Part shown: positions 1 to 8,862 of the stretch, in pieces | Numbering within the stretch: position 1 is the first letter of the stretch | Layout of the letters: every line of letters starts with the position of its first letter | Source of the DNA: Acidobacteriota bacterium | GTDB taxonomy: Bacteria > Acidobacteriota > Thermoanaerobaculia > UBA5066 | DNA length: 64,000 bases | Reading direction: 5' to 3' | NCBI GenBank assembly: GCA_008363385.1 | Contig: RHKY01000015.1 | Span: 26,569-90,568, forward strand | Program-made: the position numbers and the translations under genes | The notes under the pieces: model-generated | Told to the model about the DNA's origin: nothing | Database searches by the model: none | Seen by the model: the letters and a program-made list of their open reading frames with translations, nothing else

Positions 1-3
1 CGC

Positions 4-765
4 GTGACCCCCCCCGCCCTGCCGCTCCTCCCCTCGCCCGCCGGGGCGGAGGGGTACGTGGCCCTCGACAAGCCGGCGGGGCTCGCCGTCCACGGCCCCG
101 GGGGCGTCCTCGCGGCGGCGCGCGAGAGCCTCGGAGCGGAGCTCTCGCTCGTCCACCGACTCGACCGGATCACCTCCGGCGTCCTCCTCCTGGCACGGGG
201 CGAGGAGGCGCTCGCGGCCGCCCACGCGGCCTGGGCGGAGCGGGTCACGAAGACGTACCTGGCCCTCGTCCGGGGGACGCCGGACCCGCCGGAGGGCGTC
301 GTCACGGCGCCGCTCCTCGAGCACCGCACGTCGAGGCCCGACCTCCTCCGGCGCGCGCTCCGCGCCGCCTACGGCCCGGGTCGGGCGGGGAAGCTCCTTG
401 CGGGACAGCGGGTCGGCGGGCTCCCGCCGGTCCCGTCCCCGGGGACGACGGCGGTCCACCCGAAGGGGCGTCCGGCCGAGACCGGGTACCGGCTCCTCGC
501 GGCCCGCGGCGAGCTCTCCCTCGTCGCCTGCCGCCCGCGCACCGGGCGGATGCACCAGGTCCGCGTCCACCTCCTCCACCTCGGGACGCCGGTCGCCTTC
601 GACCCTCTCTACGACCCCGCGTGGGTGGAGGGCTCGCCGAGGGCCTTCCTCCACGCCTGGCGCCTCGAGTGGCGGGACCCCCCGGGCGCGGCTGGAGGGG
701 GCGTCTGGTCGTGGGAGGCGCCGGCCTCGCCCCCGGGCGGGGGTTGGGGGATGATCCGGCCGTGA
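4..765 (+). CDS. RluA-family RNA pseudouridine synthase
   Basis: Predicted to isomerise uridine to pseudouridine in rRNA or tRNA. The 253-residue protein opens with the family's LDKPAGLAVHGPG segment (about residues 21-33). It carries the catalytic-aspartate motif HRLDRITSG (about 51-59), and near the C terminus the RTGRMHQVRVHLLHLGTPV segment that normally follows the active site. There is no S4 domain, so it is closer to the short RluA/TruC type than to RluC/RluD. The start is GTG at base 4, and since the window begins just upstream an earlier start cannot be excluded. Its stop overlaps the start of the exonuclease gene by four bases (GTGA), so the two are co-transcribed. The exact target base cannot be read from sequence. 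Confidence 0.9.
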   Translation: MTPPALPLLPSPAGAEGYVALDKPAGLAVHGPGGVLAAARESLGAELSLVHRLDRITSGVLLLARGEEALAAAHAAWAERVTKTYLALVRGTPDPPEGVVTAPLLEHRTSRPDLLRRALRAAYGPGRAGKLLAGQRVGGLPPVPSPGTTAVHPKGRPAETGYRLLAARGELSLVACRPRTGRMHQVRVHLLHLGTPVAFDPLYDPAWVEGSPRAFLHAWRLEWRDPPGAAGGGVWSWEAPASPPGGGWGMIRP

Positions 766-1580
766 CGTCTCCCCTCCTCCCGGCTCCGGCTCTCGAGCGG
801 CTTTCGGCCCTCGCCTCCGAGCGCCCCCTCGTCTTCTTCGACCTCGAGACGACCGGCACCGACCGGATCAACGACCGGATCGTCGAGATCGCGGCCCTGC
901 GCCTCCGCGCGGGCGAGCCCGTGACGACGTACGACCGGCGCGTGAACCCCGGCGTGAAGATCCCGCGCGAGGCGACGGCCGTCCACGGGATCTCCGACGC
1001 CGACGTGAAGGCGTGCCCCCGGTTCGCCGAGATCGCGCCGGAGGTGGCCTCGTTCCTCGACGGCGCCGACCTGGCCGGCTACAACGTCCGCGGCTTCGAC
1101 GTCCCTCTCCTCGTCAAGGAGTTCGACCGGGCGAAGGTCGCCTTCTCGCTCGAGGGCCGCCGGGTCGTCGACGCCCAGACGATCTTCTTCAAGAAGGAGC
1201 CGCGCGACCTCTCCGCGGCGGTCCGGTACTTCGCCGGCCGCGAGCACGCCGCCGCGCACGCCGCGCTGGCCGACGTGGTCGCCGCCGCCGAGGTCCTGGC
1301 GGGCGAGCTGGCCCGCTATCCCGACCTCCCCGGCGACGTGGCCGGGCTCTCCGACTACTCCTCGCCCAACGAGGGGCGCTACGTCGACCCCGACAAGCGG
1401 TTCCTCTGGCGCGACGGCGAGGCCGTCTTCGCGTTCGGCGAGCACCGGGGGCGCCCGCTGGCCGAGGTCGTCAAGGCGAGCCCCGGCTACCTCGACTGGA
1501 TCCTCTCGAAGGACTTCCCGGCAGAGACGAAGAGGATCGTGCGCGACGCGCTCCGGGGCGTCTTCCCCGGGAAGGCCTGA
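762..1580 (+). CDS. DnaQ-like 3'-5' exonuclease
   Basis: Predicted DEDDh exonuclease of the DNA polymerase III epsilon superfamily. ExoI is FDLETTGTD near the N terminus. ExoII is the NVRGFDVPLL segment, and ExoIII is HAALADV with its histidine and aspartate. A C-terminal extension (FAFGEHRGRPLAEV, then GYLDWILSKDF) resembles the small domain found after the nuclease in exodeoxyribonuclease X-like proteins. The reading frame is open further upstream, but GTG at 762 gives a four-base GTGA overlap with the previous gene and places ExoI at the usual distance from the start, giving 272 residues. It could act in repair or proofreading. Substrate (DNA or RNA) is not decided by the sequence. Confidence 0.85.
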   Translation: MTSPLLPAPALERLSALASERPLVFFDLETTGTDRINDRIVEIAALRLRAGEPVTTYDRRVNPGVKIPREATAVHGISDADVKACPRFAEIAPEVASFLDGADLAGYNVRGFDVPLLVKEFDRAKVAFSLEGRRVVDAQTIFFKKEPRDLSAAVRYFAGREHAAAHAALADVVAAAEVLAGELARYPDLPGDVAGLSDYSSPNEGRYVDPDKRFLWRDGEAVFAFGEHRGRPLAEVVKASPGYLDWILSKDFPAETKRIVRDALRGVFPGKA

Positions 1581-1588
1581 GAGCGCTC

Positions 1589-1951
1589 TTGGCCGCGCCC
1601 CCCGAACCTGCGCCGCGCGGCCTGGGGCGCAAGAAGCGCCACCACCTCGTCCGGCTCGGCCTGATCACGCTCGGCTGGTGCCTGGTGGCGATCGGGCTGG
1701 CGGGCGGCCTGATCCCGGTGTTCCAGGGGTGGCCGTTCGGTGTCGCCGGCGCCCTGATCCTCTACGTCGAGAGCCGGTGGTTCCAGCGGAAGGTCCGCGC
1801 CTGGCGCCAGCGGCACCCGGCCGTCAACCGGACGTGGCACAAGGCCCGCGCCTGGGTCCGGAAGCGGCGCCCGCGGCGCGGCGCCAACGGAGCCCCGGAC
1901 GGGACGGCGGCCGGCGCCGCGAGCGAAGCAGAACGTATAACGGAGCTCTGA
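1589..1951 (+). CDS. Small membrane protein, PGPGW-like
   Basis: A 120-residue basic protein with a hydrophobic hairpin (about residues 22-65) around the core LIPVFQGWPFGVAGALILY, followed by a strongly basic tail (FQRKVRAWRQRHP and KARAWVRKRRPRR). The layout of a turn with G/P-G-W flanked by two membrane segments resembles the uncharacterised PGPGW and DUF454 membrane families. Function is unknown. The most likely start is TTG at 1589, eight bases after the exonuclease stop, so it is probably translated from the same mRNA. The alternative CTG at 1575 would overlap that gene. Only this short C-terminal part of a longer open frame looks like protein, the upstream part being a shadow of the exonuclease. 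Confidence 0.6.
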   Translation: MAAPPEPAPRGLGRKKRHHLVRLGLITLGWCLVAIGLAGGLIPVFQGWPFGVAGALILYVESRWFQRKVRAWRQRHPAVNRTWHKARAWVRKRRPRRGANGAPDGTAAGAASEAERITEL

Positions 1952-2021
1952 CCCCTGGGTGGGGCGGGGTGTGACCCGTGGGTGCTGGGTGCGTGCCGAC
2001 TTCGGGTCCTGCGGCGGGGGC

Positions 2022-2050
2022 TTGCGCTGGGGCCGAAGGACTCGTAACCT
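2022..2050 (+). promoter_or_regulatory. Candidate promoter of the metalloprotease gene
   Basis: TTGCGC (2022-2027), a 17-base spacer and TAACCT (2045-2050) form a reasonable sigma70-type promoter. It would give a leader of about 40 bases containing the GGAGG ribosome binding site at 2086-2090. Confidence 0.5.
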
Positions 2051-2097
2051 TCGCGCGATCCAACCGGAAGGCCAAGGTACGCAATGGAGGAGTTCCA

Positions 2098-2961
2098 ATG
2101 AGGAGAATGCTGGAGAGTCTGACCCTGATCGGGATCCTGGCCGTCGCCGGGGCGGCGGCCGCGGCCCCCGTGGACTGGTCGAAGCCGGTGAAGCTGAACG
2201 TGACCAGGCCGCGGTTCGAGGTCCTGCCGCCGTCGAAGGGGCCGGAGACGCAGGCCCTCGGGGGCCCCGTGGACTTCACGCTGAACTTCGACGCGAACGT
2301 CCCCGCGGGCCACCAGACGTACTTCACGACCGCCGCGAACAAGTGGAAGAGCCGGATCCCGACCTACGCCGCCACGGTCAACGGCCCGGCGGCCATCGTC
2401 ATCGCCGTCAGCGAGCCGGCCATCGACGGCTCGGGAGGGATCCTCGGCTCCGCGGGGCCCACGTTCGGGTCCACCACGGGCGGCTACACGATCGTCACGC
2501 AGGGCCAGATGCAGTTCGACTCGGCCGACGTCAACGACATGATCACGGCCGGCGTCTACGACGAGGTGATCGAGCACGAGATGGGGCACGTCCTGGGGAT
2601 CGGGACCCTCTGGCCGCTCAACTCCCTCTACGTCGCCGGCTCCGGGCAGTACACCGGCGCCGCCGGCCTCGCGGCCTGGAAGGCGGACTACAGCGGTCAG
2701 GCGGCGGCGACCACCGTCCCCGTCGAGCTCGCGGGGGGCTCCGGCACCGCGGACGGCCACTGGGACGAGGCGACCGGCGGGGCCGCCAACGTCGGGATCA
2801 CGTACGTCCCGGACGGCGTCGACTTCAAGTTCGAGCTGATGACGGGGTGGCTCAACATCCCGCCCTCGTACACCTCCGTCACGCACCGTTCGATGGCCGA
2901 CCTCGGCTACGCGCCGAACGCGGTCGTGCCGGTGGAGCTGCTGGGCTTCACGGCCGACTAG
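2098..2961 (+). CDS. Secreted leishmanolysin-like zinc metalloprotease
   Basis: A 287-residue exported protein. It has a signal peptide (LTLIGILAVAGAAAAA, cleavage near residue 22) and the zinc motif HEMGHVLGIGTLW in the middle. The third zinc ligand is probably the histidine of DGHWDE, and a Met-turn lies in FELMTG. The following THRSMADLGYAPN is typical of bacterial leishmanolysin-type (M8-like) enzymes. It probably degrades proteins outside the cell or in the periplasm. ATG 2098 is chosen because GGAGG sits 7 bases upstream and the signal peptide begins there, although the frame is open back to 1978. The C terminus VPVELLGFTAD is a short conserved-looking tail that may be a sorting or anchoring remnant. 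It is separated from the convergent ftsZ by a terminator. Confidence 0.85.
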   Translation: MRRMLESLTLIGILAVAGAAAAAPVDWSKPVKLNVTRPRFEVLPPSKGPETQALGGPVDFTLNFDANVPAGHQTYFTTAANKWKSRIPTYAATVNGPAAIVIAVSEPAIDGSGGILGSAGPTFGSTTGGYTIVTQGQMQFDSADVNDMITAGVYDEVIEHEMGHVLGIGTLWPLNSLYVAGSGQYTGAAGLAAWKADYSGQAAATTVPVELAGGSGTADGHWDEATGGAANVGITYVPDGVDFKFELMTGWLNIPPSYTSVTHRSMADLGYAPNAVVPVELLGFTAD

Positions 2962-3024
2962 CCCGGTCGCGGCGGGCTCCGCCGCGACCTCTCCGCGCCG
3001 GCCCCTCGAGGACCGGACCGAACA

Positions 3025-3051
3025 GGGGGAGCCCGGACACCGGGCTCCCCC
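3025..3051. terminator. Bidirectional intrinsic terminator
   Basis: An 11-base-pair GC-rich stem (GGGGGAGCCCG / CGGGCTCCCCC) with a five-base loop lies between the convergent metalloprotease and ftsZ genes. T/C-rich sequence follows on the plus strand. It most likely ends both the protease and the dcw operon transcripts. Confidence 0.65.
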
Positions 3052-3059
3052 TCCTCGTC

Positions 3060-4244
3060 TCAGTCGACCTGCCTGCGGAGGATGGTCGGGATGTCGTAGA
3101 GGTCCGTCGAGGGGTCGCGGTGGTTGTAGAGGTTCACCGCGAAGCCGGAGTCGTCGACGGGGGGCGGCTCGGAGAGCCCGCGCCCGCGGGCGGGCCGGGG
3201 CGCCGCCGGGGAGGGGGCGGCGACCGCGGCCTCGCGGCGCGCGGCCAGGGCGTTCGGCGCGTCGAACCCGGTGGCGATCACGCTGATCTTCACCTGGTCC
3301 TTCATCTCGGGGTCCTGGACGATGCCCCAGATGACGTTGGCGTCCTCGTCGGCGGCCTGCTGGATGATCGAGCAGGCCTCGTTCACCTCGGTCAGCGCGA
3401 GGTCCTCGCCGCCGGTGACGTTGATCAGGATGGCCCGGGCCCCCTGGATCGACTGCTCCTCGAGGAGCGGGTTCGAGATGGCGCGCTGGGCCGCCTCCAC
3501 CGCGCGGTGCTCGCCCGAGGCGACGCCGGTCCCCATGAGGGCCATCCCCATGTTCTCCATCACGGCCTTCACGTCGGCGAAGTCGAGGTTGATGATCCCC
3601 GGGACCGTGATGAGGTCGCTGATCCCCTGGACCGCCTGCCGGAGGACGTCGTCGGCGAGCTTGAACGCGTCCCACGTCGTCACGTTCCGCTCGACGAACG
3701 TGTAGAGGCGCTCGTTCGGGATCGTGATGAGGGTGTCGACGTACTCCCGAAGCTCTGCGATCCCCTCCTCGGCCAGGCGCATCTTGCGGCGCCCCTCGAA
3801 GCCGAACGGCTTGGAGACGATCGCCACGACGAGGGCCCCGGTCTCCGAGGCGATCTTCGCCACGACGGGCGCGGCGCCGGTCCCCGTCCCGCCCCCCATG
3901 CCGGCGGTGACGAAGACCATGTCGGCCCCGCCGAGGACGTCGGTGATCCTCTCGGCGTCCTCGAGGGCCGCCTCGCGGCCCACCTTCGGGTTGGCGCCGG
4001 CCCCCATCCCGCGGGCGGTCGTGAGGCCGAGCTGGATCTTCACCCCGGCCCGGTTCGTCCGCAGGACCTGCAGGTCGGTGTTGGCGGCCACGAAGTCGAC
4101 GCCCCGGATCCCGGCGGCGATCATCCGGTTCACGGCGTTTCCGCCGCCCCCGCCCACCCCGACGACGCGGATGCGCGCCGGAGGCGGGGCCTCCTCGCCG
4201 AAGGTGATGGCAGGCGGCCTCTGCTCGTCCTCGAACAGGATCAT
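3060..4244 (-). CDS. ftsZ: Cell division GTPase FtsZ
   Basis: Tubulin homologue that polymerises into the division ring. The 394-residue protein has the N-terminal nucleotide-binding loop [10 protein letters not shown], the tubulin signature [10 protein letters not shown] and the T7-loop region ([15 protein letters not shown]). After a proline/alanine-rich linker, the C-terminal peptide DIPTILRRQ matches the conserved FtsA/ZipA-binding tail. ATG 4244 has a GGGGAGG ribosome binding site at proper spacing, unlike most genes upstream in this operon, which fits the high FtsZ output needed. It is the last gene of the dcw operon, 32 bases after ftsA. Confidence 0.98.
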   Translation of the reverse strand: MILFEDEQRPPAITFGEEAPPPARIRVVGVGGGGGNAVNRMIAAGIRGVDFVAANTDLQVLRTNRAGVKIQLGLTTARGMGAGANPKVGREAALEDAERITDVLGGADMVFVTAGMGGGTGTGAAPVVAKIASETGALVVAIVSKPFGFEGRRKMRLAEEGIAELREYVDTLITIPNERLYTFVERNVTTWDAFKLADDVLRQAVQGISDLITVPGIINLDFADVKAVMENMGMALMGTGVASGEHRAVEAAQRAISNPLLEEQSIQGARAILINVTGGEDLALTEVNEACSIIQQAADEDANVIWGIVQDPEMKDQVKISVIATGFDAPNALAARREAAVAAPSPAAPRPARGRGLSEPPPVDDSGFAVNLYNHRDPSTDLYDIPTILRRQVD

Positions 4245-4276
4245 CTCCGAACCTCCCCTTCCTCGCTCTTACTCGA

Positions 4277-5521
4277 TCACTTCTGAGCCGAAGAAGCAAA
4301 GAGCCCCTTCAGCCTCGTCGTCAGGTTCGAGAGGACGCCGGCCACCGCCCGCGGCCTCACCCGCGGGGAGACCGAGGACGCCCGGCCGTGCAGGAGGAGG
4401 CCGACGGCCACCGACCACTCCGGCCCCGCCACCACGTCCGTCAGGCCGCCCAGCCCCTGCGGGATCCCCTTCCGCACGGGGAGCCCCGCCGGCGTCTCGG
4501 CCACCTCCAGGATCCCGTCCAGCTCCGCCCCGCCGCCGGTCAGGACGAGCCCGGCGCGGATCTCCGAGAGCGGGATCTCCCGGGCGACGGAGTCGAGGAC
4601 GAGCGACAGCAGCTCCTCGGCCCGCGACTCCAGGATCTCGGCCATCTGCCGCCGCCTGACCGGCTGGATGCCGCGCCCGCCCGTGAGCGGCACGTCCACG
4701 ACCTCGTCCTCGGCCACGAGCGCCTGGAGCGCGGCGCCGGCCTTCTTCTTCAGCCGCTCGGCGTCCTGGAAGGGCGTCTTCAGGACGACCGCCAGGTCGT
4801 TCGTGAAGTGGTTGCCGCCGACGGGGACCACCCCCGTCAGGGCGAGCGCCCCCTGGCGCCAGACCGCGAACTCCGTCGTCCCCCCGCCGACGTCGGCCAG
4901 GAGGACGCCCAGCTCCTTCTCGTCGGGCGTCAGGACCGCCGCGCCGGCCGCCAGCGGCTCGAGGACCATCTCGCTGACCTCGACGCCGGCGCGGTTGACG
5001 CAGTTCAGGAGGTTCTGGGTGATGGCGAGAGGGACCGTGACGACGTGGACGTCGGCCTCCAGCTTGCTCCCGACCATCCCGAGCGGGTCCGTCACGCCGT
5101 CCCGTCCGTCGACGGCGAACTGCCGCGGGATGACGTGGAGGATCTCGTACTCGGCCGGGACCGGGACCGAGCGCGCCGCGTCGAGCGCCCGCGCGATGTC
5201 GTCCCGCCCGATCTCGCGGTTCTTGGCCGAGACCGCCACGACCTGCCGGCTGTTGAAGGACTGCACCTCCGGGCCGGCGACGCCGACGACGGCGCGCTCC
5301 ACCTGGACGCCGGCCATGATCTCGGCCTCCTCCACGGCGCGCTTGATCGCCTCGACGGTGGCGGGGACGTCGATGATCGTCCCCTTGCGGGCCCCCTTGT
5401 GCGTCGCGGTCCCCTTGCCGACGATCTCGACCTGGCCTCCCTCCTTCGTCTCCGCGATGAGGGCGCAGATCTTCGACTCCCCGAGGTCCAGGCTGACGAG
5501 GTAGGGCGTGGTCTTCGGCAC
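4277..5521 (-). CDS. ftsA: Cell division protein FtsA
   Basis: Actin-fold ATPase that anchors FtsZ filaments to the membrane and recruits later division proteins. The 414-residue protein shows the SLDLGESKICALIAE phosphate-1 region, the 1C domain (HVIPRQFAVDGRDGVTDPLGM), the second phosphate loop LLADVGGGTTEFAV and the LTGGGAELDG adenosine motif. The C terminus LTTRLKGLFASS is an amphipathic helix suited to membrane binding. The start is GTG 5521, ten bases after the ftsQ stop. All expected domains are present and the length is normal. Confidence 0.97.
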   Translation of the reverse strand: MPKTTPYLVSLDLGESKICALIAETKEGGQVEIVGKGTATHKGARKGTIIDVPATVEAIKRAVEEAEIMAGVQVERAVVGVAGPEVQSFNSRQVVAVSAKNREIGRDDIARALDAARSVPVPAEYEILHVIPRQFAVDGRDGVTDPLGMVGSKLEADVHVVTVPLAITQNLLNCVNRAGVEVSEMVLEPLAAGAAVLTPDEKELGVLLADVGGGTTEFAVWRQGALALTGVVPVGGNHFTNDLAVVLKTPFQDAERLKKKAGAALQALVAEDEVVDVPLTGGRGIQPVRRRQMAEILESRAEELLSLVLDSVAREIPLSEIRAGLVLTGGGAELDGILEVAETPAGLPVRKGIPQGLGGLTDVVAGPEWSVAVGLLLHGRASSVSPRVRPRAVAGVLSNLTTRLKGLFASSAQK

Positions 5522-5531
5522 GATCGCGTCC

Positions 5532-6350
5532 TCAGGTCTTCCCGCGCTCCGCCTCCGGCGGCAGCGCGTTCAGGATGATCCGGTCGGCGAACCTCAGGTC
5601 CGCCTCGTTCCGAGCCAGCGAGTGGCGCTCGAGCTCGGGTCTGAGCGAGAGGAAGGCGCGCCAGCGCGCGGCCGAGCGCCCCGGCTCGGCGGCGTCGGCG
5701 CCGAACAGGAGCTTGACGCGCGCCACGCGGTCGACGACGGCCAGGCCGTCGGGCAGGACCTCCACCTCGGAGAGGCGCGCGTAGAGCGCCGGGTCCTCCA
5801 CGGCGAGGCGGGCGACGAAGCCCGCGGCCCGCGCCAGGGCCCGGCGGTCGCCGTTCGCCGGGGCGGGGTCCAGGACGACGAGGTCGTCGCCGGGCCCGGA
5901 TCGGGCCGACCACGGCCCGAGGAGCGTCCCGCCCTCGTCCACGGCGTGGAGGACCCCCTCCACCCTCACCAGAGCCACCGGGGGCCGCGCCGCCACCGTG
6001 ACGACGACCGAGTCCGGCACGAGGCGCCGGGCGGTGGCCGTGGCGACCCACGGCTGCGCCCCCAGGGCGGCGACCCCCGCCGCGAGGTCGGCGAACAGGA
6101 GCGGCTCGCCGATCCAGCGGTCCGTGACCTCCTCGGCCGCGGCGCGGCGCGCCTCGGGGACCCCCTCGAGGACGACGCGCGTGACGACGAAGCGCGGGTG
6201 GAACCTCAGGAGGAGGAGGAGGCCCCCCGCGGCCGAGGCCAGGAGGAGCGCCCCCCCGAGGAGGAGGAGCGCCCGCCGCGCGCGCCGCGTCTCGACGGCC
6301 GCTCGCGCGGCCACGGGGCCGGGCGGGCGGTAGAAGACGCCGGACGTCAC
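5532..6350 (-). CDS. ftsQ: Cell division protein FtsQ
   Basis: Bitopic inner-membrane protein linking early and late division proteins. The 272-residue sequence has a basic cytoplasmic N terminus, one membrane span (about residues 27-48, LLLLGGALLLASAAGGLLLLL), a POTRA domain (VVTRVVLEGVPEARRA...) and the FtsQ beta domain (ARRLVPDSVVVTVAARPPVALVRV, VDEGGTLL). Identification rests on this architecture and on its place between murC and ftsA. GTG 6350 overlaps the murC stop by four bases. murB and ddl, which often sit between murC and ftsQ, are absent here. Confidence 0.92.
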   Translation of the reverse strand: MTSGVFYRPPGPVAARAAVETRRARRALLLLGGALLLASAAGGLLLLLRFHPRFVVTRVVLEGVPEARRAAAEEVTDRWIGEPLLFADLAAGVAALGAQPWVATATARRLVPDSVVVTVAARPPVALVRVEGVLHAVDEGGTLLGPWSARSGPGDDLVVLDPAPANGDRRALARAAGFVARLAVEDPALYARLSEVEVLPDGLAVVDRVARVKLLFGADAAEPGRSAARWRAFLSLRPELERHSLARNEADLRFADRIILNALPPEAERGKT

Positions 6351-7726
6351 GCGGGTCCCCCGGCGAGGAACGCCTCGCCCATCCGGTAGACGTCGCCGGC
6401 CCCCATCGTGACCAGGAGGTCCCCGTCGGCGAGCTCCGCCTCGAGCGCCGCCTGGACGCGCTCGCGCTCCGGGACCCAGAAGACGTGGCGATGGCCCCTC
6501 GAGCGCGCCTCGGCGACGACCGTCTCGCCGGTGACGCCCGGGATCGGGGCCTCGCGCGAGGCGTAGACCTGCGTCACGAAGAGGAGGTCCGAGCCGAGGA
6601 ACGCCGCGCCGAAGGCCGGGGCCTGGTCGCGCGTCCGGGTGTAGAGGTGGGGCTGGAAGAGGACCGCGAGCCGCCGGTCCGGGTGCGCCTGCCGCGCCGC
6701 GGCGAGGGTCGCCGCCACCTCGGTCGGGTGGTGGGCGTAGTCGTCGTAGACGAGGACGCCCCGCCGCTCGCCCTTCCGCTCGAACCTCCGGATGACGCCC
6801 GAGAAGCCGGCCAGCGCGTGCGCCACGACGGGGAACGCGACCTCCAGCTCCCGCGCCACGGAGATCGCGGCCAGCGCGTTCTTGACGTTGTGCAGGCCCG
6901 GAACCGACAGCTCCACGGGCCCGAGCGGCCGCCCCTCGGCCAGCGCCAGGAAGCGCGACCCGCCCCGGTCGAGGGAGATGTCGCGCGCCGAGACGTCGGC
7001 CTGCGGCGTCAGGCCGAAGGTGACCACGCGGCGCCGGATCCTCGGGCGGATCTCCTGGACGTGCGGGTCGTCCAGGCCCAGGATCGCCGCCCCGAAGAAC
7101 GGGACGGTCCCGGCGAAGCGGGAGAAGGCGTCCTTCAGGTCGTCGAGGTCCCGGTAGGTGTCGAGGTGCTCGACGTCGATGTTGTTCACGACGGCCAGGA
7201 CCGGGCGCAGCTCCAGGAACGAGCGGTCGTACTCGTCGGCCTCGGCGACGAGGAGGTCCCCCTTCCCGAGCCGCGCGTTCGTCCCGATCTGCCGCATCCG
7301 CCCGCCGACCACGATCGTCGGGTCGAGGCCGGCGTCGACGAGGACCGCCCCCGCCATCGAGGTCGTGGTCGTCTTGCCGTGGGTCCCGGCGATGGCGACG
7401 CCCCTCTTGACCCGCATCACCTCGGCGAGCATCTCGGCCCGCTTGATGACCGGGATGCCGAGGGAGCGGGCCGCCAGGACCTCGGGGTTGTCCTCGGCGA
7501 CGGCGGAGGAGTAGACGACGACGTCGGCTCCCGCGACGTGCTCGGGCCGGTGGCCCGCCCCGAAGATCGGCACCCCGAGGGAGCGGAGCCGCTCGGTCGT
7601 CTCGCTCTCCCGGACGTCCGAGCCGGTCACGGTCAGCCCGACGCTCTTCAGGAGCTCGGCCAGGCCCGACATCCCGATACCGCCGATCCCGACGAAGTGC
7701 AGGCGCCTGACGCGGAGGAAGTTCAC
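6347..7726 (-). CDS. murC: UDP-N-acetylmuramate--L-alanine ligase MurC
   Basis: Cytoplasmic ATP-dependent ligase that adds the first amino acid, L-Ala, to UDP-MurNAc. The 459-residue protein starts with the Rossmann loop HFVGIGGIGMSG, has the ATP loop IAGTHGKTTTT, the conserved EADEYDRSF segment and the Mur C-terminal region FQPHLYTRTRD. The open frame extends far upstream of the true start. GTG 7726 is chosen because it gives a four-base overlap with the murG stop and places the GIGGIG loop at the usual position. Confidence 0.97.
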   Translation of the reverse strand: MNFLRVRRLHFVGIGGIGMSGLAELLKSVGLTVTGSDVRESETTERLRSLGVPIFGAGHRPEHVAGADVVVYSSAVAEDNPEVLAARSLGIPVIKRAEMLAEVMRVKRGVAIAGTHGKTTTTSMAGAVLVDAGLDPTIVVGGRMRQIGTNARLGKGDLLVAEADEYDRSFLELRPVLAVVNNIDVEHLDTYRDLDDLKDAFSRFAGTVPFFGAAILGLDDPHVQEIRPRIRRRVVTFGLTPQADVSARDISLDRGGSRFLALAEGRPLGPVELSVPGLHNVKNALAAISVARELEVAFPVVAHALAGFSGVIRRFERKGERRGVLVYDDYAHHPTEVAATLAAARQAHPDRRLAVLFQPHLYTRTRDQAPAFGAAFLGSDLLFVTQVYASREAPIPGVTGETVVAEARSRGHRHVFWVPERERVQAALEAELADGDLLVTMGAGDVYRMGEAFLAGGPA

Positions 7727-8862
7727 GCCTCGCCCTCCTTCCGCTCCACCCCGAGGACGACGTCGCAGAGGCGCGCGGCCGCGCCTGGCCGCGCCTTCTC
7801 CCGCGCGGCGCGCCCCATCGAGGCCAGCCGCGCCGGGTCGGCGAGGAGGGCCGAGAGGGCCCCGGGGAGCCCCCCGGCGTCCGCCTCGGCCTCCGTGACG
7901 ACGACGGCCGCCCCGGCGCGCTCCACCTCGCGCGCGTTGGCCTCCTGGTGCCCGTGGGTGGCGGCGGCGAACGGCACGTAGAGCGCCGGCCGGCCGGCCG
8001 CCGCGAGCTCGGCCACGGTCATGGCGCCGGCGCGGCAGACGACCAGGTCGGCGGCGGCGACCTGCTCGGCCATGTCGTGGAGGAACTCTCGCGCCGTCCC
8101 GGGCGGCAAGCCCATCGCGGCGTAGGCCCGCGCCAGGTCCTCCGGGTCGTGGCCGGCCCCGCGGCGGGCCCTGCCGCACTGGTGGACGAGGTCGAAGTCG
8201 CGGCCCTCGGCCCGCAGCCGGGCCACGGCGTGGGGCACGACCCGGTTGAGGAACGCCGAGCCCTGGCTCCCGCCCACGACGAGGAGGCGCAGCCGCCGCG
8301 CCTCGGGTCGGTCGTCGAGCGGCGGCACTGAGAAGAAGTCCTCGCGGACCGGGTTGCCGACGACTTCCGCGCCCGGCAGGCGGGAGAGGGCGGCCTCGCT
8401 CCCGACGGCGACCCGCGTCGCCACGCGGGAGAGGAGGCGGTTCGTCAGCCCCGGCACGGCGTTCGACTCGTGGACGACGGTCGGGACGCGGCGCGCCCAG
8501 GCCGTCGCCACGACCGGGCCAGAGGCGTACCCGCCGACGCCGACGACGGCGCGCGGGCGGTGGCGGGAGAGGAGGCGCCACGAGTCGAGGAGGCCGAGCG
8601 GCAGCTGCGCCGCCCCCCGCGCGCGAGACAGGGCCGACGTCCCGACGATCCCCCGGGCCCGGACGAGCTCGAGCGGGTAGCCGGCCCGGGGGACGAGGTC
8701 CGTCTCCAGGCCCCGGGCCGTACCGACGAAGACGACGCTCGCGCCGGGCCTGCGGCGCGACAGCTCCCCGGCCAGCGCGAGGGCGGGGAAGACGTGCCCC
8801 CCCGTCCCGCCGCCGGCGATCAGGTAGCCGCCCGGGCCCGCGGAGGAGGTCACGTCCGTCAC
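7723..8862 (-). CDS. murG: Lipid II synthase MurG
   Basis: GT28-family GT-B glycosyltransferase that transfers GlcNAc from UDP-GlcNAc to lipid I at the inner face of the membrane. The 379-residue sequence has IAGGGTGGHVFPALALA (G loop 1), GVGGYASGP, HESNAVPGLTNR, VVGGSQGSAFLN (G loop 3) and the donor-site segment LVVCRAGAMTVAELAAAGRPALYVPFA. GTG 8862 overlaps the ftsW stop by four bases. Confidence 0.97.
   Translation of the reverse strand: MTDVTSSAGPGGYLIAGGGTGGHVFPALALAGELSRRRPGASVVFVGTARGLETDLVPRAGYPLELVRARGIVGTSALSRARGAAQLPLGLLDSWRLLSRHRPRAVVGVGGYASGPVVATAWARRVPTVVHESNAVPGLTNRLLSRVATRVAVGSEAALSRLPGAEVVGNPVREDFFSVPPLDDRPEARRLRLLVVGGSQGSAFLNRVVPHAVARLRAEGRDFDLVHQCGRARRGAGHDPEDLARAYAAMGLPPGTAREFLHDMAEQVAAADLVVCRAGAMTVAELAAAGRPALYVPFAAATHGHQEANAREVERAGAAVVVTEAEADAGGLPGALSALLADPARLASMGRAAREKARPGAAARLCDVVLGVERKEGEA

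Noticed and set aside
1762-4299. Long open frames antisense or out of frame to the metalloprotease and ftsZ (845 and 775 codons)
   Set aside because: They are Arg/Gly/Pro-rich shadows caused by the scarcity of stop codons in GC-rich DNA. The other frame encodes recognisable FtsZ and protease motifs.
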